A stretch of DNA of 32,735 nucleotides, from contig JACMML010000365.1 of assembly GCA_014379105.1 (NCBI GenBank), positions 1 to 32,735 of the forward strand, read 5' to 3'. Both the position numbers and the translations under genes were made by a program. This DNA comes from Phycisphaerae bacterium. GTDB lineage: Bacteria > Planctomycetota > Phycisphaerae > Tepidisphaerales > Tepidisphaeraceae. Shown in pieces: positions 18,066-25,979 of the stretch. How positions within the stretch are numbered: the first letter of the stretch is position 1; every line of letters starts with the position of its first letter. Under the pieces are notes generated by a model that was not told where the DNA came from, made no database searches, and worked only from the letters and a program-made list of their open reading frames with translations.

Positions 18066-18132
18066 TGATGCCTCCGGGAATATTGGGAATAGTGTATCAC
18101 GTGTTGATTGATGCCAACAAATCAGTTCCCAT

Positions 18133-18417
18133 TCACGAAACGCCAAATTGAAGCGCCACGGATCGGTCTCCCGGGCCGTAGCAGAGAGCTACGTTGGCAA
18201 TACCGCCTGAGTAGAAAATCCAGATTTCTCCATTGTCTTCGTCCTGCCACAGCGACCAGCTCATCCAATCGCAGGCACCCATTGGCGTCGATGACTTGGA
18301 CACACACCGAAGCAGCGTCCGATCCGGCCACGTCGTCGCAAGCGGAAGCTGTTGAATCAGCTCGCCGATCCCAGAGACGACCTTCCTATCGGGAAGCACG
18401 CGATCGATAAGTGACAT
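18133..18417 (-). CDS. Small hypothetical protein
   Basis: MSLIDRVLPDRKVVSGIGELIQQLPLATTWPDRTLLRCVSKSSTPMGACDWMSWSLWQDEDNGEIWIFYSGGIANVALCYGPGDRSVALQFGVS. Plausible composition, no family recognised. The longer ORF (to 19452) is an antisense read of tig. Confidence 0.4.
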   Translation of the reverse strand: MSLIDRVLPDRKVVSGIGELIQQLPLATTWPDRTLLRCVSKSSTPMGACDWMSWSLWQDEDNGEIWIFYSGGIANVALCYGPGDRSVALQFGVS

Positions 18418-18618
18418 CAGCGAATGCATTGGATCGCGGTCAGTATAAGCTGTCGACTGCCGGAATGGCAGGCGATAGCTCGACCTCGGGCGATCCACCG
18501 TTTCTCGTCCTGAAAAGCCCGTCCCGTCCCTGATTGCAATCTTTCCAGCGCCCGATACCATGTGGGGCTCGCGCCGGTTGAGGTGCGTTAACCTTTGTTG
18601 ATACCGAGTGAGGACATC

Positions 18619-19980
18619 ATGGCTGACAGCGCCGTCGCCGAAACGCAGCAGGAAGAAGCCGAGTTTATCTACCCGATCGCCGTCGAGGAGGCCGGTCCCG
18701 GCACCAAGAAGGTGACTGTGGAGATCCCCGCCGAGCGGATCGAATCCTCTATCGCCAAGCAGTTTAAGGAGTTGCGCACCCAAGCCCAGCTCCCCGGCTT
18801 CCGCCCCGGCAAGGTGCCGGCCAAGCTGATCGAGAAGCGCTTTACCAAGGACGTGCGCGAACAGGTTACCCGCACGCTGCTCCAGGAGAGCTACCAGCAG
18901 GCGGTTGAGAAGAACAGCCTGCAAGTGCTCGGCGAGCCGGCTTTTGAAAATGAGAAGGATCTGGCGCTGCCCGAGAGCGGCCCGATGAAGTACACCTTCT
19001 CGGTGGAAGTGCAGCCGGAGTTCACCGTACCTGACTTGGGCTCCATCGAGATCAAGAAGCCCAAGATCGAGATCAAAGACGAGCACGTCGATCAGGCGCT
19101 GCAAAACCTCCGCGAGCAACAGGGCACGCTGCTGCCGGTGGAAGATCGCGGCGCTCAGGAAGGCGACGTCATTACCGCCGACGTGCATGTGAAGCTCGGC
19201 GAAGAGGTCATCCTCCATCAGCACGACATGCAGCTCAAGGTGAAGCCCGGCAGCGTGATGGCGATCAAGCTCGACGATCTGCCCAAGCAGCTCGACGGCG
19301 CGAAGGTGGATGAGACCCGCACCATCACCGTCAACGCCGGCGAAAAACACCCGACCGAGAAAATCCGCGGCCAGGAGGTCGCGATCGAGTTTAAGATCAA
19401 AGACCTGCGCCAACTTGAATTGGCCGAGATCGACGCGCAGTTCCTGGAGCAACTCGGGTTCGAAAACCAGCAGCAGTTGCTCGACGCCCTTCGCGAAGAG
19501 ATGGTCAACCGCATTCAGAGCGATGTGCAGAACAACATGCGTGACCAGGTCGCCAAGGCACTGCTTGCGGCGGTTACTCTCGAACTGCCGGCGAAGCTGT
19601 CAGACCGGCAGGAGGCGCGGATCGTACAGCGCCGGGCCGTTGATTTGCTGCAGCGCGGCGTGCCCGAAGACCAGATCGTCGCCAACCTGGAAAACCTGCG
19701 CGGCGGCGCAAAGGAAGAGGCCGTTCGCGAACTGAAGCTCAACTTCATCCTCGGCAAGATCGCTGAAGATCAAGGCGTTGAAGTGAATGAAGGCGAACTC
19801 AACGCCAACATCGCCGGCATCGCCGCCCAGCGCAACATGCGCCCCGAAAAGCTCAAGCAGCAGATGGCCAGCGAAGGCTCGCTGCAGACGCTGTTCGTTC
19901 GCCTGCGCGAGCTCAAGGCGATCGACGCGATCATCGAGAAAGCCAAGATCGAGGAAGTGGAACCGGAGAAGAAGGACTGA
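18619..19980 (+). CDS. tig: Trigger factor (ribosome-associated chaperone)
   Basis: Ribosome-binding signature LPGFRPGKVPAKLIEKRF and the trigger factor PPIase/C-terminal layout; SD GAGGAC upstream of ATG at 18619. Confidence 0.94.
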   Translation: MADSAVAETQQEEAEFIYPIAVEEAGPGTKKVTVEIPAERIESSIAKQFKELRTQAQLPGFRPGKVPAKLIEKRFTKDVREQVTRTLLQESYQQAVEKNSLQVLGEPAFENEKDLALPESGPMKYTFSVEVQPEFTVPDLGSIEIKKPKIEIKDEHVDQALQNLREQQGTLLPVEDRGAQEGDVITADVHVKLGEEVILHQHDMQLKVKPGSVMAIKLDDLPKQLDGAKVDETRTITVNAGEKHPTEKIRGQEVAIEFKIKDLRQLELAEIDAQFLEQLGFENQQQLLDALREEMVNRIQSDVQNNMRDQVAKALLAAVTLELPAKLSDRQEARIVQRRAVDLLQRGVPEDQIVANLENLRGGAKEEAVRELKLNFILGKIAEDQGVEVNEGELNANIAGIAAQRNMRPEKLKQQMASEGSLQTLFVRLRELKAIDAIIEKAKIEEVEPEKKD

Positions 19981-20015
19981 TTCCTTTTTCCTCTCGCTGA
20001 TCACCGGTCTTATAG

Positions 20016-20105
20016 ATGACATGGTGACAAGGTGAGTGGGTGACCGGGTGACAGGCCGAGCAGGTCTTCTTACCCTTTCACCCCTGCACCATGTCACCTT
20101 GTCAT
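20016..20105. repeat. Composite inverted repeat between tig and hisS
   Basis: ATGACATGGTGACAAGGTG (20016-20034) versus reverse complement of 20087-20105 (ATGACAAGGTGACATGGTG), 17/19; arms are built from degenerate GGTGACA units. Confidence 0.75.
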
Positions 20106-20123
20106 TTTTTCTGGGCTGACAAA

Positions 20124-21389
20124 ATGGCCATTCAATCCCTCAAAGGTTTCGCGGACGTTCTCCCCGTTGAGTCTCCCCGCTGGCTCGCGGTGGAGCGCAT
20201 TGCGCGAACGGTGGCGGAGCTGTTTCATTTCGGCGAAATCCGCACGCCCGTACTCGAGTCGGCCGAGGTGTTTCACCGCGGCGTGGGCGAGACCAATGAC
20301 CTGGTAAAAAAGGAGACCTACACCTTCGCCGATCGGGACGGCGAGATGGTGACGCTCCGCCCCGAAGGCACCGCCAGCGTCGTGCGCGCGGTGATCGAGG
20401 CGGGGCTGTTGAATGACCAGGGCGCGCGGACAAAGGTCTATTACATCGGCTCCAATTTCCGCCACGAGCGCCCCCAGAAAGGCCGGCTGCGCCAGCACCA
20501 CCAGTTCGGCGCCGAAGCCTTCGGCGTCGCCGAGCCGGAACAGGATGTGGAGTGCATTCAATTGCAAATGTCCTTCTACCAACGGTGCGGCGTGAAGGAC
20601 TTGTCGCTCAACATCAACAGCATGGGCGACCGCGAATCCAAAGACAAATATCGCGCGGCGCTGGTCGCGTTCCTCACGCCGAAGAAGGACCAGCTCAGCG
20701 AAGACAGCCAGCGCCGCCTCGAGCAGAATCCGCTGCGCATTCTCGACAGCAAAGACCCGCGCGATAAAGCCGCCTGCGAAAGCGCGCCCGTCGCCGCCGA
20801 TTCACTATCCGAAAATTCCCGCAGGCATTTTGCGGTCGTGACGAAACTGCTGGATCAGTCCGGGCTTAATTATCAGATCGATCCACGCCTCGTCCGGGGC
20901 TTCGACTACTACACCGAGACGCTGTGGGAAGTCACCGCCGGCGGGCTCGGAGCCCAAAACGCCATCGGCGGCGGCGGACGCTACGACAACCTGGTTGAAA
21001 TGCTCGGCGGACGCCCGACGCCCGGCGTGGGATTCGGGTCAGGTCTTGAGCGCCTTCTGATCGCGCTCGAAGCCCAAGGCGTAAACCTCCCCATCGAACA
21101 AAAGCCCCTGATCTTCCTCGCCGCCCACGGCGACGCTGCCCGGGTGCACAACCACTCACTGGCGATGGAACTGAGGGCCGCGGACATCGCCGTGGAACAG
21201 GACTTGGCCGGCCGCTCGATCAAGGCGCAGTTCAAGATGGCGGATCGGGAGAAGGCGCGGTTCGCGATTGTAGTCGGCGATTCAGAACTGACTTCTGGAA
21301 CCGTTGTATTGAAAGACCTGCTCACCAGCGAGCAGACGACCGTGCCGCGCGATCAAGTTGTCAGTGTGATTCGATCAAAAATCAAATAG
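20124..21389 (+). CDS. hisS: Histidyl-tRNA synthetase
   Basis: KGFADVLP, class II motifs (YYIGSNFRHERPQKGRLRQHHQFGAEAFG), HisRS signature LVRGFDYYTETLWEV, GGGGRYDNLVEMLGG. Confidence 0.96.
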   Translation: MAIQSLKGFADVLPVESPRWLAVERIARTVAELFHFGEIRTPVLESAEVFHRGVGETNDLVKKETYTFADRDGEMVTLRPEGTASVVRAVIEAGLLNDQGARTKVYYIGSNFRHERPQKGRLRQHHQFGAEAFGVAEPEQDVECIQLQMSFYQRCGVKDLSLNINSMGDRESKDKYRAALVAFLTPKKDQLSEDSQRRLEQNPLRILDSKDPRDKAACESAPVAADSLSENSRRHFAVVTKLLDQSGLNYQIDPRLVRGFDYYTETLWEVTAGGLGAQNAIGGGGRYDNLVEMLGGRPTPGVGFGSGLERLLIALEAQGVNLPIEQKPLIFLAAHGDAARVHNHSLAMELRAADIAVEQDLAGRSIKAQFKMADREKARFAIVVGDSELTSGTVVLKDLLTSEQTTVPRDQVVSVIRSKIK

Positions 21390-21524
21390 GCCACAGAGAC
21401 ACGGAGGCACAGAGAGAAGACTTTTAACCGCAGATGCCGCAGATATAATCCAAATTTCTTCTCTGCGGCATCTGCGTAATCTGCGGTTCCAATTCTGCCT
21501 ACTTCGCTTGTGCCTCTCTATGGC
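21390..21524. repeat. Nested inverted-repeat element immediately after hisS
   Basis: Outer arms GCCACAGAGACACGGAGGCACAGAGAG versus reverse complement of CTTGTGCCTCTCTATGGC; inner arms AACCGCAGATGCCGCAGAT (21426-21444) versus reverse complement of CTGCGGCATCTGCGTAATCTGCGGTT (21463-21488). Confidence 0.8.
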
Positions 21525-21544
21525 GAATCAAACCAGTAGCAGAA

Positions 21545-21913
21545 TCATTTATACTCGTCCGGAATCTCGTCCTTGGGTTCAAACGTCGTTTCGCCCTTTT
21601 TGTCGGTCTTCACTTTACCAAGCACCTGGCCGTCGCGGTCGATGTAGAGTCGGCCGCCGTCGTTGGTGGCGTTGCCACTGATGACACCGGAATTGATCAC
21701 CTTCGCGCCGCGAAACACATGGAGATTCCCACTGACGTGGCCGTAGATGTGTACGCGTCCGCCAAACTCGACCAGCAGGTCGCCGTAGATCGCGCCGCGC
21801 ATGTAGAACTTGGCGCCCTCAATGACGCGGACGTCGCCGGTGATTTTTCCCCAGAGCTCATAGGGCTCGCTGATCACCTGGTCGCCATTGATGTTGTCAC
21901 GCACTTCTTTCAT
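21545..21913 (-). CDS. Bactofilin-like / polymer-forming cytoskeletal protein
   Basis: Beta-helix-like periodicity: GKITGDVRVIEGAKFYMRGAIYGDLLVEFGGRVHIYGHVSGNLHVFRGAKVINSGVISGNATND. Confidence 0.6.
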   Translation of the reverse strand: MKEVRDNINGDQVISEPYELWGKITGDVRVIEGAKFYMRGAIYGDLLVEFGGRVHIYGHVSGNLHVFRGAKVINSGVISGNATNDGGRLYIDRDGQVLGKVKTDKKGETTFEPKDEIPDEYK

Positions 21914-21940
21914 TTTCGTCTCGTCCGCCCTGATGCCGGT

Positions 21941-22597
21941 TTATCTGACGTTCTCCCCCAGCATATGATTCAAAACCTCGTCCTCACCCATCGCCATTCG
22001 GATGCCGCGATTGGAGCGGAGCTGAACGATTAGCGTAATGATGATCGCAACGGCCGGTGCACCGGCGAAGCGGAACCAACCCATCACTGTCGACGCCCAT
22101 CCGGTGGAGCTGAAGTTATTTACAAAATAGACACCGCGCGTCAGCTCCTCCCATGTCCATAAGACGCCGCAGACGCGGAAATCCGTCTGCATGAAGCACT
22201 GCCACGGGAAGAGGAACACGATCAGCACCAGCGCCCACACGACGCTGCTGGTGACCTTGCCCACGCCGATCAGCCGCCCGACCAGCATGATGTGGGCGAT
22301 CAGCATTAGCACGAGTGCGAGGAGGATCCCAAGTGTAATGCCGCCCAGAACCGTGATGCCGGATAAGTAATGGAAAAGATCGGTCCACCGCGCCGATTGC
22401 TCGCCCGGCTGCGTCGCGGCAATGTCGTACGCGACGGCCCCGGGCAGTGGGACAACGTGGTACCGAACCAGCAGGAAAATCGCGAGTTGCCCGAGCAACA
22501 TCAGCAACAGCAGCAGCGCCAGGAGGCTCTTGGCGCGTCGCGCTACGCTAAGCGCTTCGGAATAATCTGCCGCCGTCGCAAGTCCGGTCGCTGACAT
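21941..22597 (-). CDS. Hypothetical multi-pass membrane protein
   Basis: 218 aa with about four hydrophobic segments (LLALLLLLMLLGQLAIFLLV, VLGGITLGILLALVLMLIAHIMLV, VVWALVLIVFLFPW, AVAIIITLIVQL). Confidence 0.65.
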   Translation of the reverse strand: MSATGLATAADYSEALSVARRAKSLLALLLLLMLLGQLAIFLLVRYHVVPLPGAVAYDIAATQPGEQSARWTDLFHYLSGITVLGGITLGILLALVLMLIAHIMLVGRLIGVGKVTSSVVWALVLIVFLFPWQCFMQTDFRVCGVLWTWEELTRGVYFVNNFSSTGWASTVMGWFRFAGAPAVAIIITLIVQLRSNRGIRMAMGEDEVLNHMLGENVR

Positions 22598-22674
22598 GAA
22601 CTGACCTTTCGTCTAATGCTTCTTGGTGTAACCCAAACCGGGCCGCCATTCAACAAATCGGGTAAGGTGATGAC

Positions 22675-23775
22675 ATGCTGGATCCGATTCTCGCACGACA
22701 ACGCCAGAAGCGATTGCTCGACCGTCTGTCGGAACATTCGCTCGATTGCGTTGTCATCTCGCAGCCGCACCATGTTCAATATCTCACGGCGCATCACCCT
22801 GCCTGGCGACACCTTCCAGCGCTGATCCTCCGCTCTGATGGACGCGCTACGCTGATCAGCGCCAACGCGCCGGCAAAGAACGTCGCGGCCGACGAGGTCA
22901 TCGCCTATCGCGCGAATCTCGGCGGGACGCTTCGTCAGGACCAGGCGGCGACGGTGATCGAGCTGCTGAAGGACCAGATCGCTTCATCAAAGCGCATCGG
23001 CTTTGATTCCAGCGAGACATCGGCGGCGATGATGTCGTCGTTGATCGGGGACAAGGCTTACATTTGCATCGATGATCATCTGTGGCAACTCCGCCGAACG
23101 AAGGATGCGGACGAACTGACATTGATGAAAAAAGCTATCGATGCCACCGCCGCCATGTACGCCCGCGCGCGGGAGATTATCGAGCCCGGTGTATCGGAGA
23201 CGTATGTCTTTAACGAGCTTCACGCCGCTGCCGTTCAAAGCACCGGCGAGCCGATGACGGCACTGCTGGGCAACGACTACGCCTGCGGCACCGGCGGCGG
23301 TCTTCCGCGGGCCGGGCGAAGGGCACAGGACGGGGAACTCTACATCCTGGACATCGGCCCGACTTATCGCGGCTATTTCGCCGACAACGCCCGCGTCTTC
23401 GCGGTCGGCGGCAAGCCCACCGACGAGCAGCTCTCGGCGTGGCAGATGATTGTCGATGTCTTCCCGATCGTTGAGCGCCTCGCCAGGCCTGGAGCAAGCT
23501 GCCGTGACATTTATGCGGCCGTGGATGAGCACTTCGCCGGGCGCAATATGGGGCGCAAGCAAGGCCATCATCTGGGACATGGAATCGGGCTTCAGGCACA
23601 CGAGTATCCGCACCTGAACCCGGCGTGGGATGACGTGCTGATCGAAGGCGAAATCTTCACCTGCGAGCCCGGCGTCTATCTTCCGGAACTTCGCGGCGGG
23701 CTGCGGATTGAAAACCAATATCTCGTCACCCACAATGGCGTGGAAAACCTGACGCCGTTTCCGTTGGCGCTGTGA
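22675..23775 (+). CDS. M24 family metallopeptidase (Xaa-Pro aminopeptidase-like)
   Basis: Metal-ligand motifs LDIGPTYRGYFADNARVF, KQGHHLGHGIGLQAHEYP, IFTCEPGVYL, GLRIENQYLVT. Confidence 0.9.
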   Translation: MLDPILARQRQKRLLDRLSEHSLDCVVISQPHHVQYLTAHHPAWRHLPALILRSDGRATLISANAPAKNVAADEVIAYRANLGGTLRQDQAATVIELLKDQIASSKRIGFDSSETSAAMMSSLIGDKAYICIDDHLWQLRRTKDADELTLMKKAIDATAAMYARAREIIEPGVSETYVFNELHAAAVQSTGEPMTALLGNDYACGTGGGLPRAGRRAQDGELYILDIGPTYRGYFADNARVFAVGGKPTDEQLSAWQMIVDVFPIVERLARPGASCRDIYAAVDEHFAGRNMGRKQGHHLGHGIGLQAHEYPHLNPAWDDVLIEGEIFTCEPGVYLPELRGGLRIENQYLVTHNGVENLTPFPLAL

Positions 23776-24155
23776 TGCGATCTAAGATGTTCTTGTCTAT
23801 GGCCGACGACTTGCACAAGCTCGCCTATCAACGCGCCGAGCCGCTGGCGCCACCGAACCCGGACGCGCAGAGAGTAATCATCACCGACCCGGAGCATTAC
23901 CGTCAGATCATGCTCAAGGAGAAATCATTTGCCGGCGGGATGGACATCGGCGGCGAAGGTGTCGGACGCCGCATGTGGCGACTGCTGGGTTGGGCGGTTG
24001 TGGTGCTGCTCGTGGCGGCGGCGTTTACGTTTTTGTTCTATCACTTCACCAATAATCTGCGAGTTGCATTGGCGGTAGTGATTGCGATGCTGCTCTATAT
24101 GCTCGCCAGCGCATACTTAGCCGAAGGCAACTTGGATCGGCGCGACCGCGAATGA
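23772..24155 (+). CDS. Hypothetical protein with two C-terminal transmembrane helices
   Basis: 127 aa, TM segments LLGWAVVVLLVAAAFTFLFYHF and LRVALAVVIAMLLYMLASAYL. Overlaps the stop of the upstream gene and the start of the downstream gene. Confidence 0.68.
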   Translation: MMRSKMFLSMADDLHKLAYQRAEPLAPPNPDAQRVIITDPEHYRQIMLKEKSFAGGMDIGGEGVGRRMWRLLGWAVVVLLVAAAFTFLFYHFTNNLRVALAVVIAMLLYMLASAYLAEGNLDRRDRE

Positions 24156-25282
24156 GCACCACGTGGGACACCTTCGAACGCTACCGCCAGCGCGGACTCG
24201 ATGCGCGGCGGGCCGGGCAATGGCAGAGCGCCAAGGTTTACCTGCTCGAGGCCGCCCGCGCGATTCTTGAACTGAGCAAGCAGGCGCAGACCAAAGAACT
24301 CACCGACGCCCGCCAGGAGATGGCCGAGCGGCTGCTCGATCTTGCGCGGGATTGTGACAACGCCACCAACACCAAGCGCCAGAAAGGCGACCGCGGTTCC
24401 AGCGCCGAGCCATCATCCGCGGGCGACGCCGGCGCGTCGGCCGAGCAGTGGATCGTCAAGGAGAAACCGTCGATCCGTTTCTCCGACGTCGCCGGTCTGG
24501 ACGACGTGAAGGAAGAGATTCGCCTGAAGATGATTTATCCGTTCGCGCACGCGGAACTGGCGGAAAAATTCGGCATCCGCGCCGGCGGCGGCATCTTGCT
24601 CTACGGCCCGCCGGGAACGGGAAAAACCATGCTCGCCAAAGCCACCGCGGGCGAGCTGGACGCCACGTTCTTCCGCATCTCCCCCGCGGACGTACTGAGC
24701 AAATGGGTCGGCGAGGCCGAGCAGAATATCAAGAAGCTCTTCGACACCGCCGCCGCCGAGCCGCGCGCGGTCATCTTTATCGACGAGATCGAATCGCTGA
24801 TTCCCGCCCGCCGCGACGAAGGCTCCAGCGTGATGCAGCGGGTTGTCCCGCAGATCCTCCAGGGCATGGAAGGTTTTGATAAGCAGAAAAAATCGCAGAT
24901 ATTGTTTCTGGGCGCGACCAACGTCCCCTGGCAGCTCGACCCCGCGGTCCTGCGGCCGGGGCGCTTCGACGAAAAGGTGTACATCCCATTGCCCGATCTC
25001 CCGGCCCGCGTGCGAATGCTCGAACTTTATCTGGCGAACCGCCCGATCGCCGATGATCTGGACTTTAGCGCGATCGCTGAAACACTCGCCGGCTACAGCG
25101 GCGCCGATATCAAGTACATCTGCGACCGCAGCGCCCTGCTGCCGTTCCTCCAATCCGTAGCCGGGCGCGGGGAGCAGATGATCGGAGGGGAGACCGTCGA
25201 TCAGGTGATCGCCGAGACACCCAGAAGCGTTTCGCCCGAGGCGGTGAAAAGGTTCGATGACTGGGCCAAGGCCCTAAGTTAG
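24152..25282 (+). CDS. AAA+ ATPase of the Vps4/katanin/spastin-like type with an MIT-like N-terminal helical domain
   Basis: Walker A GPPGTGKT, Walker B VIFIDEIESL, GATNVPWQLDPAVLRPGRFDEKVYIPLPD. N-terminus GLDARRAGQWQSAKVYLLEAARAILELSKQA...ARQEMAERLLDLARDCD is MIT/TPR-like. C-terminus SVSPEAVKRFDDWAKALS. Confidence 0.85.
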   Translation: MSTTWDTFERYRQRGLDARRAGQWQSAKVYLLEAARAILELSKQAQTKELTDARQEMAERLLDLARDCDNATNTKRQKGDRGSSAEPSSAGDAGASAEQWIVKEKPSIRFSDVAGLDDVKEEIRLKMIYPFAHAELAEKFGIRAGGGILLYGPPGTGKTMLAKATAGELDATFFRISPADVLSKWVGEAEQNIKKLFDTAAAEPRAVIFIDEIESLIPARRDEGSSVMQRVVPQILQGMEGFDKQKKSQILFLGATNVPWQLDPAVLRPGRFDEKVYIPLPDLPARVRMLELYLANRPIADDLDFSAIAETLAGYSGADIKYICDRSALLPFLQSVAGRGEQMIGGETVDQVIAETPRSVSPEAVKRFDDWAKALS

Positions 25283-25675
25283 CGGAAACAATCGCACGCC
25301 TTCGATGCGCGGAAAACTGCGCCGGTCGAGGGTGGCGATTTGATCGTCACGCACGATTGCCGTTGCGGCGATTTGCAGGTCATGAAGTCCAACTGGTGCT
25401 CCTGTCGACGCTAACTGCGAGCTTAGTTTCGCATAGACCCTTGCAGCGGGCAGATCAAAGTTCACCACTACAAGACGTCTGAAGAGCGTTTCGATGAATT
25501 GAGAACGACTATCCCGCATGCTTAGATCTGCACGATGAAAGCCGACGAGAAGTTCTGCCGCGGTTATCGCCGCAATACACCAATCCTCTCCGGGTGCCTG
25601 GGCAAAAAGCTCTTCCATTTCCAGTCTCCCCCGTTCGATGGTGATCAATACGGAGCTATCGATCAGGATTCCCAT
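25274..25675 (-). CDS. vapC: Type II toxin VapC (PIN domain)
   Basis: MGILIDSSVLITIERG, AAITAAELLVGFHRAD, GLHDLQIAATAIVRDDQIATLDRRSFPRIEGVRL. Confidence 0.9.
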   Translation of the reverse strand: MGILIDSSVLITIERGRLEMEELFAQAPGEDWCIAAITAAELLVGFHRADLSMRDSRSQFIETLFRRLVVVNFDLPAARVYAKLSSQLASTGAPVGLHDLQIAATAIVRDDQIATLDRRSFPRIEGVRLFPLT

Positions 25676-25941
25676 GGGTCCCTCGGAATCGCCACTTCTT
25701 GGGAGCGAATAGCCTCTCTAACGTCTTCGGCAAAACCGGGATCGACTTCGGGTAAATCTTTCAACAGTTCAATCAGTTCCGCGCCCGTGTGCGGTCGCGT
25801 TGCGGCGGTTGACCGAGGCGACAACTCCGCCACGATATCACCCGAGCGCTCGATGATGAACGACTCGCCGCGATAGCGAACCCGGTTCAGAATATCGGAG
25901 AAATTTCTGGCCGCCTCGGTGGCGGTGATACGCGTTGCCAT
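25663..25941 (-). CDS. Type II antitoxin, Phd/YefM family
   Basis: MATRITATEAARNFSDILNRVRYRGESFIIERSGDIVAELSP; 13-bp overlap with the PIN gene. Confidence 0.87.
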   Translation of the reverse strand: MATRITATEAARNFSDILNRVRYRGESFIIERSGDIVAELSPRSTAATRPHTGAELIELLKDLPEVDPGFAEDVREAIRSQEVAIPRDPWES

Positions 25942-25947
25942 ATATCT

Positions 25948-25970
25948 GATTATCGGATAATCTGATTATC
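25948..25970. promoter_or_regulatory. Putative shared operator between antitoxin and recQ
   Basis: Three alternating half-sites at exact 8-bp period: GATTATC (25948-25954), GATAATC (25956-25962), GATTATC (25964-25970), inside the 38-bp divergent intergenic gap. Confidence 0.6.
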
Positions 25971-25979
25971 AGATCAAGG

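Noticed and set aside
18133-19452. 439-aa minus-strand ORF
   Set aside because: Most of it is antisense to trigger factor (tig), with low-complexity Leu/Asp-rich translation; only the distal 18133-18417 part, outside tig, is kept as a possible small gene.
21426-21488. CGCAGAT repeats as a CRISPR-like or integron attC site
   Set aside because: Units are 8-9 bp, degenerate and arranged as a palindrome rather than a spacer array; no integrase or cassette nearby.
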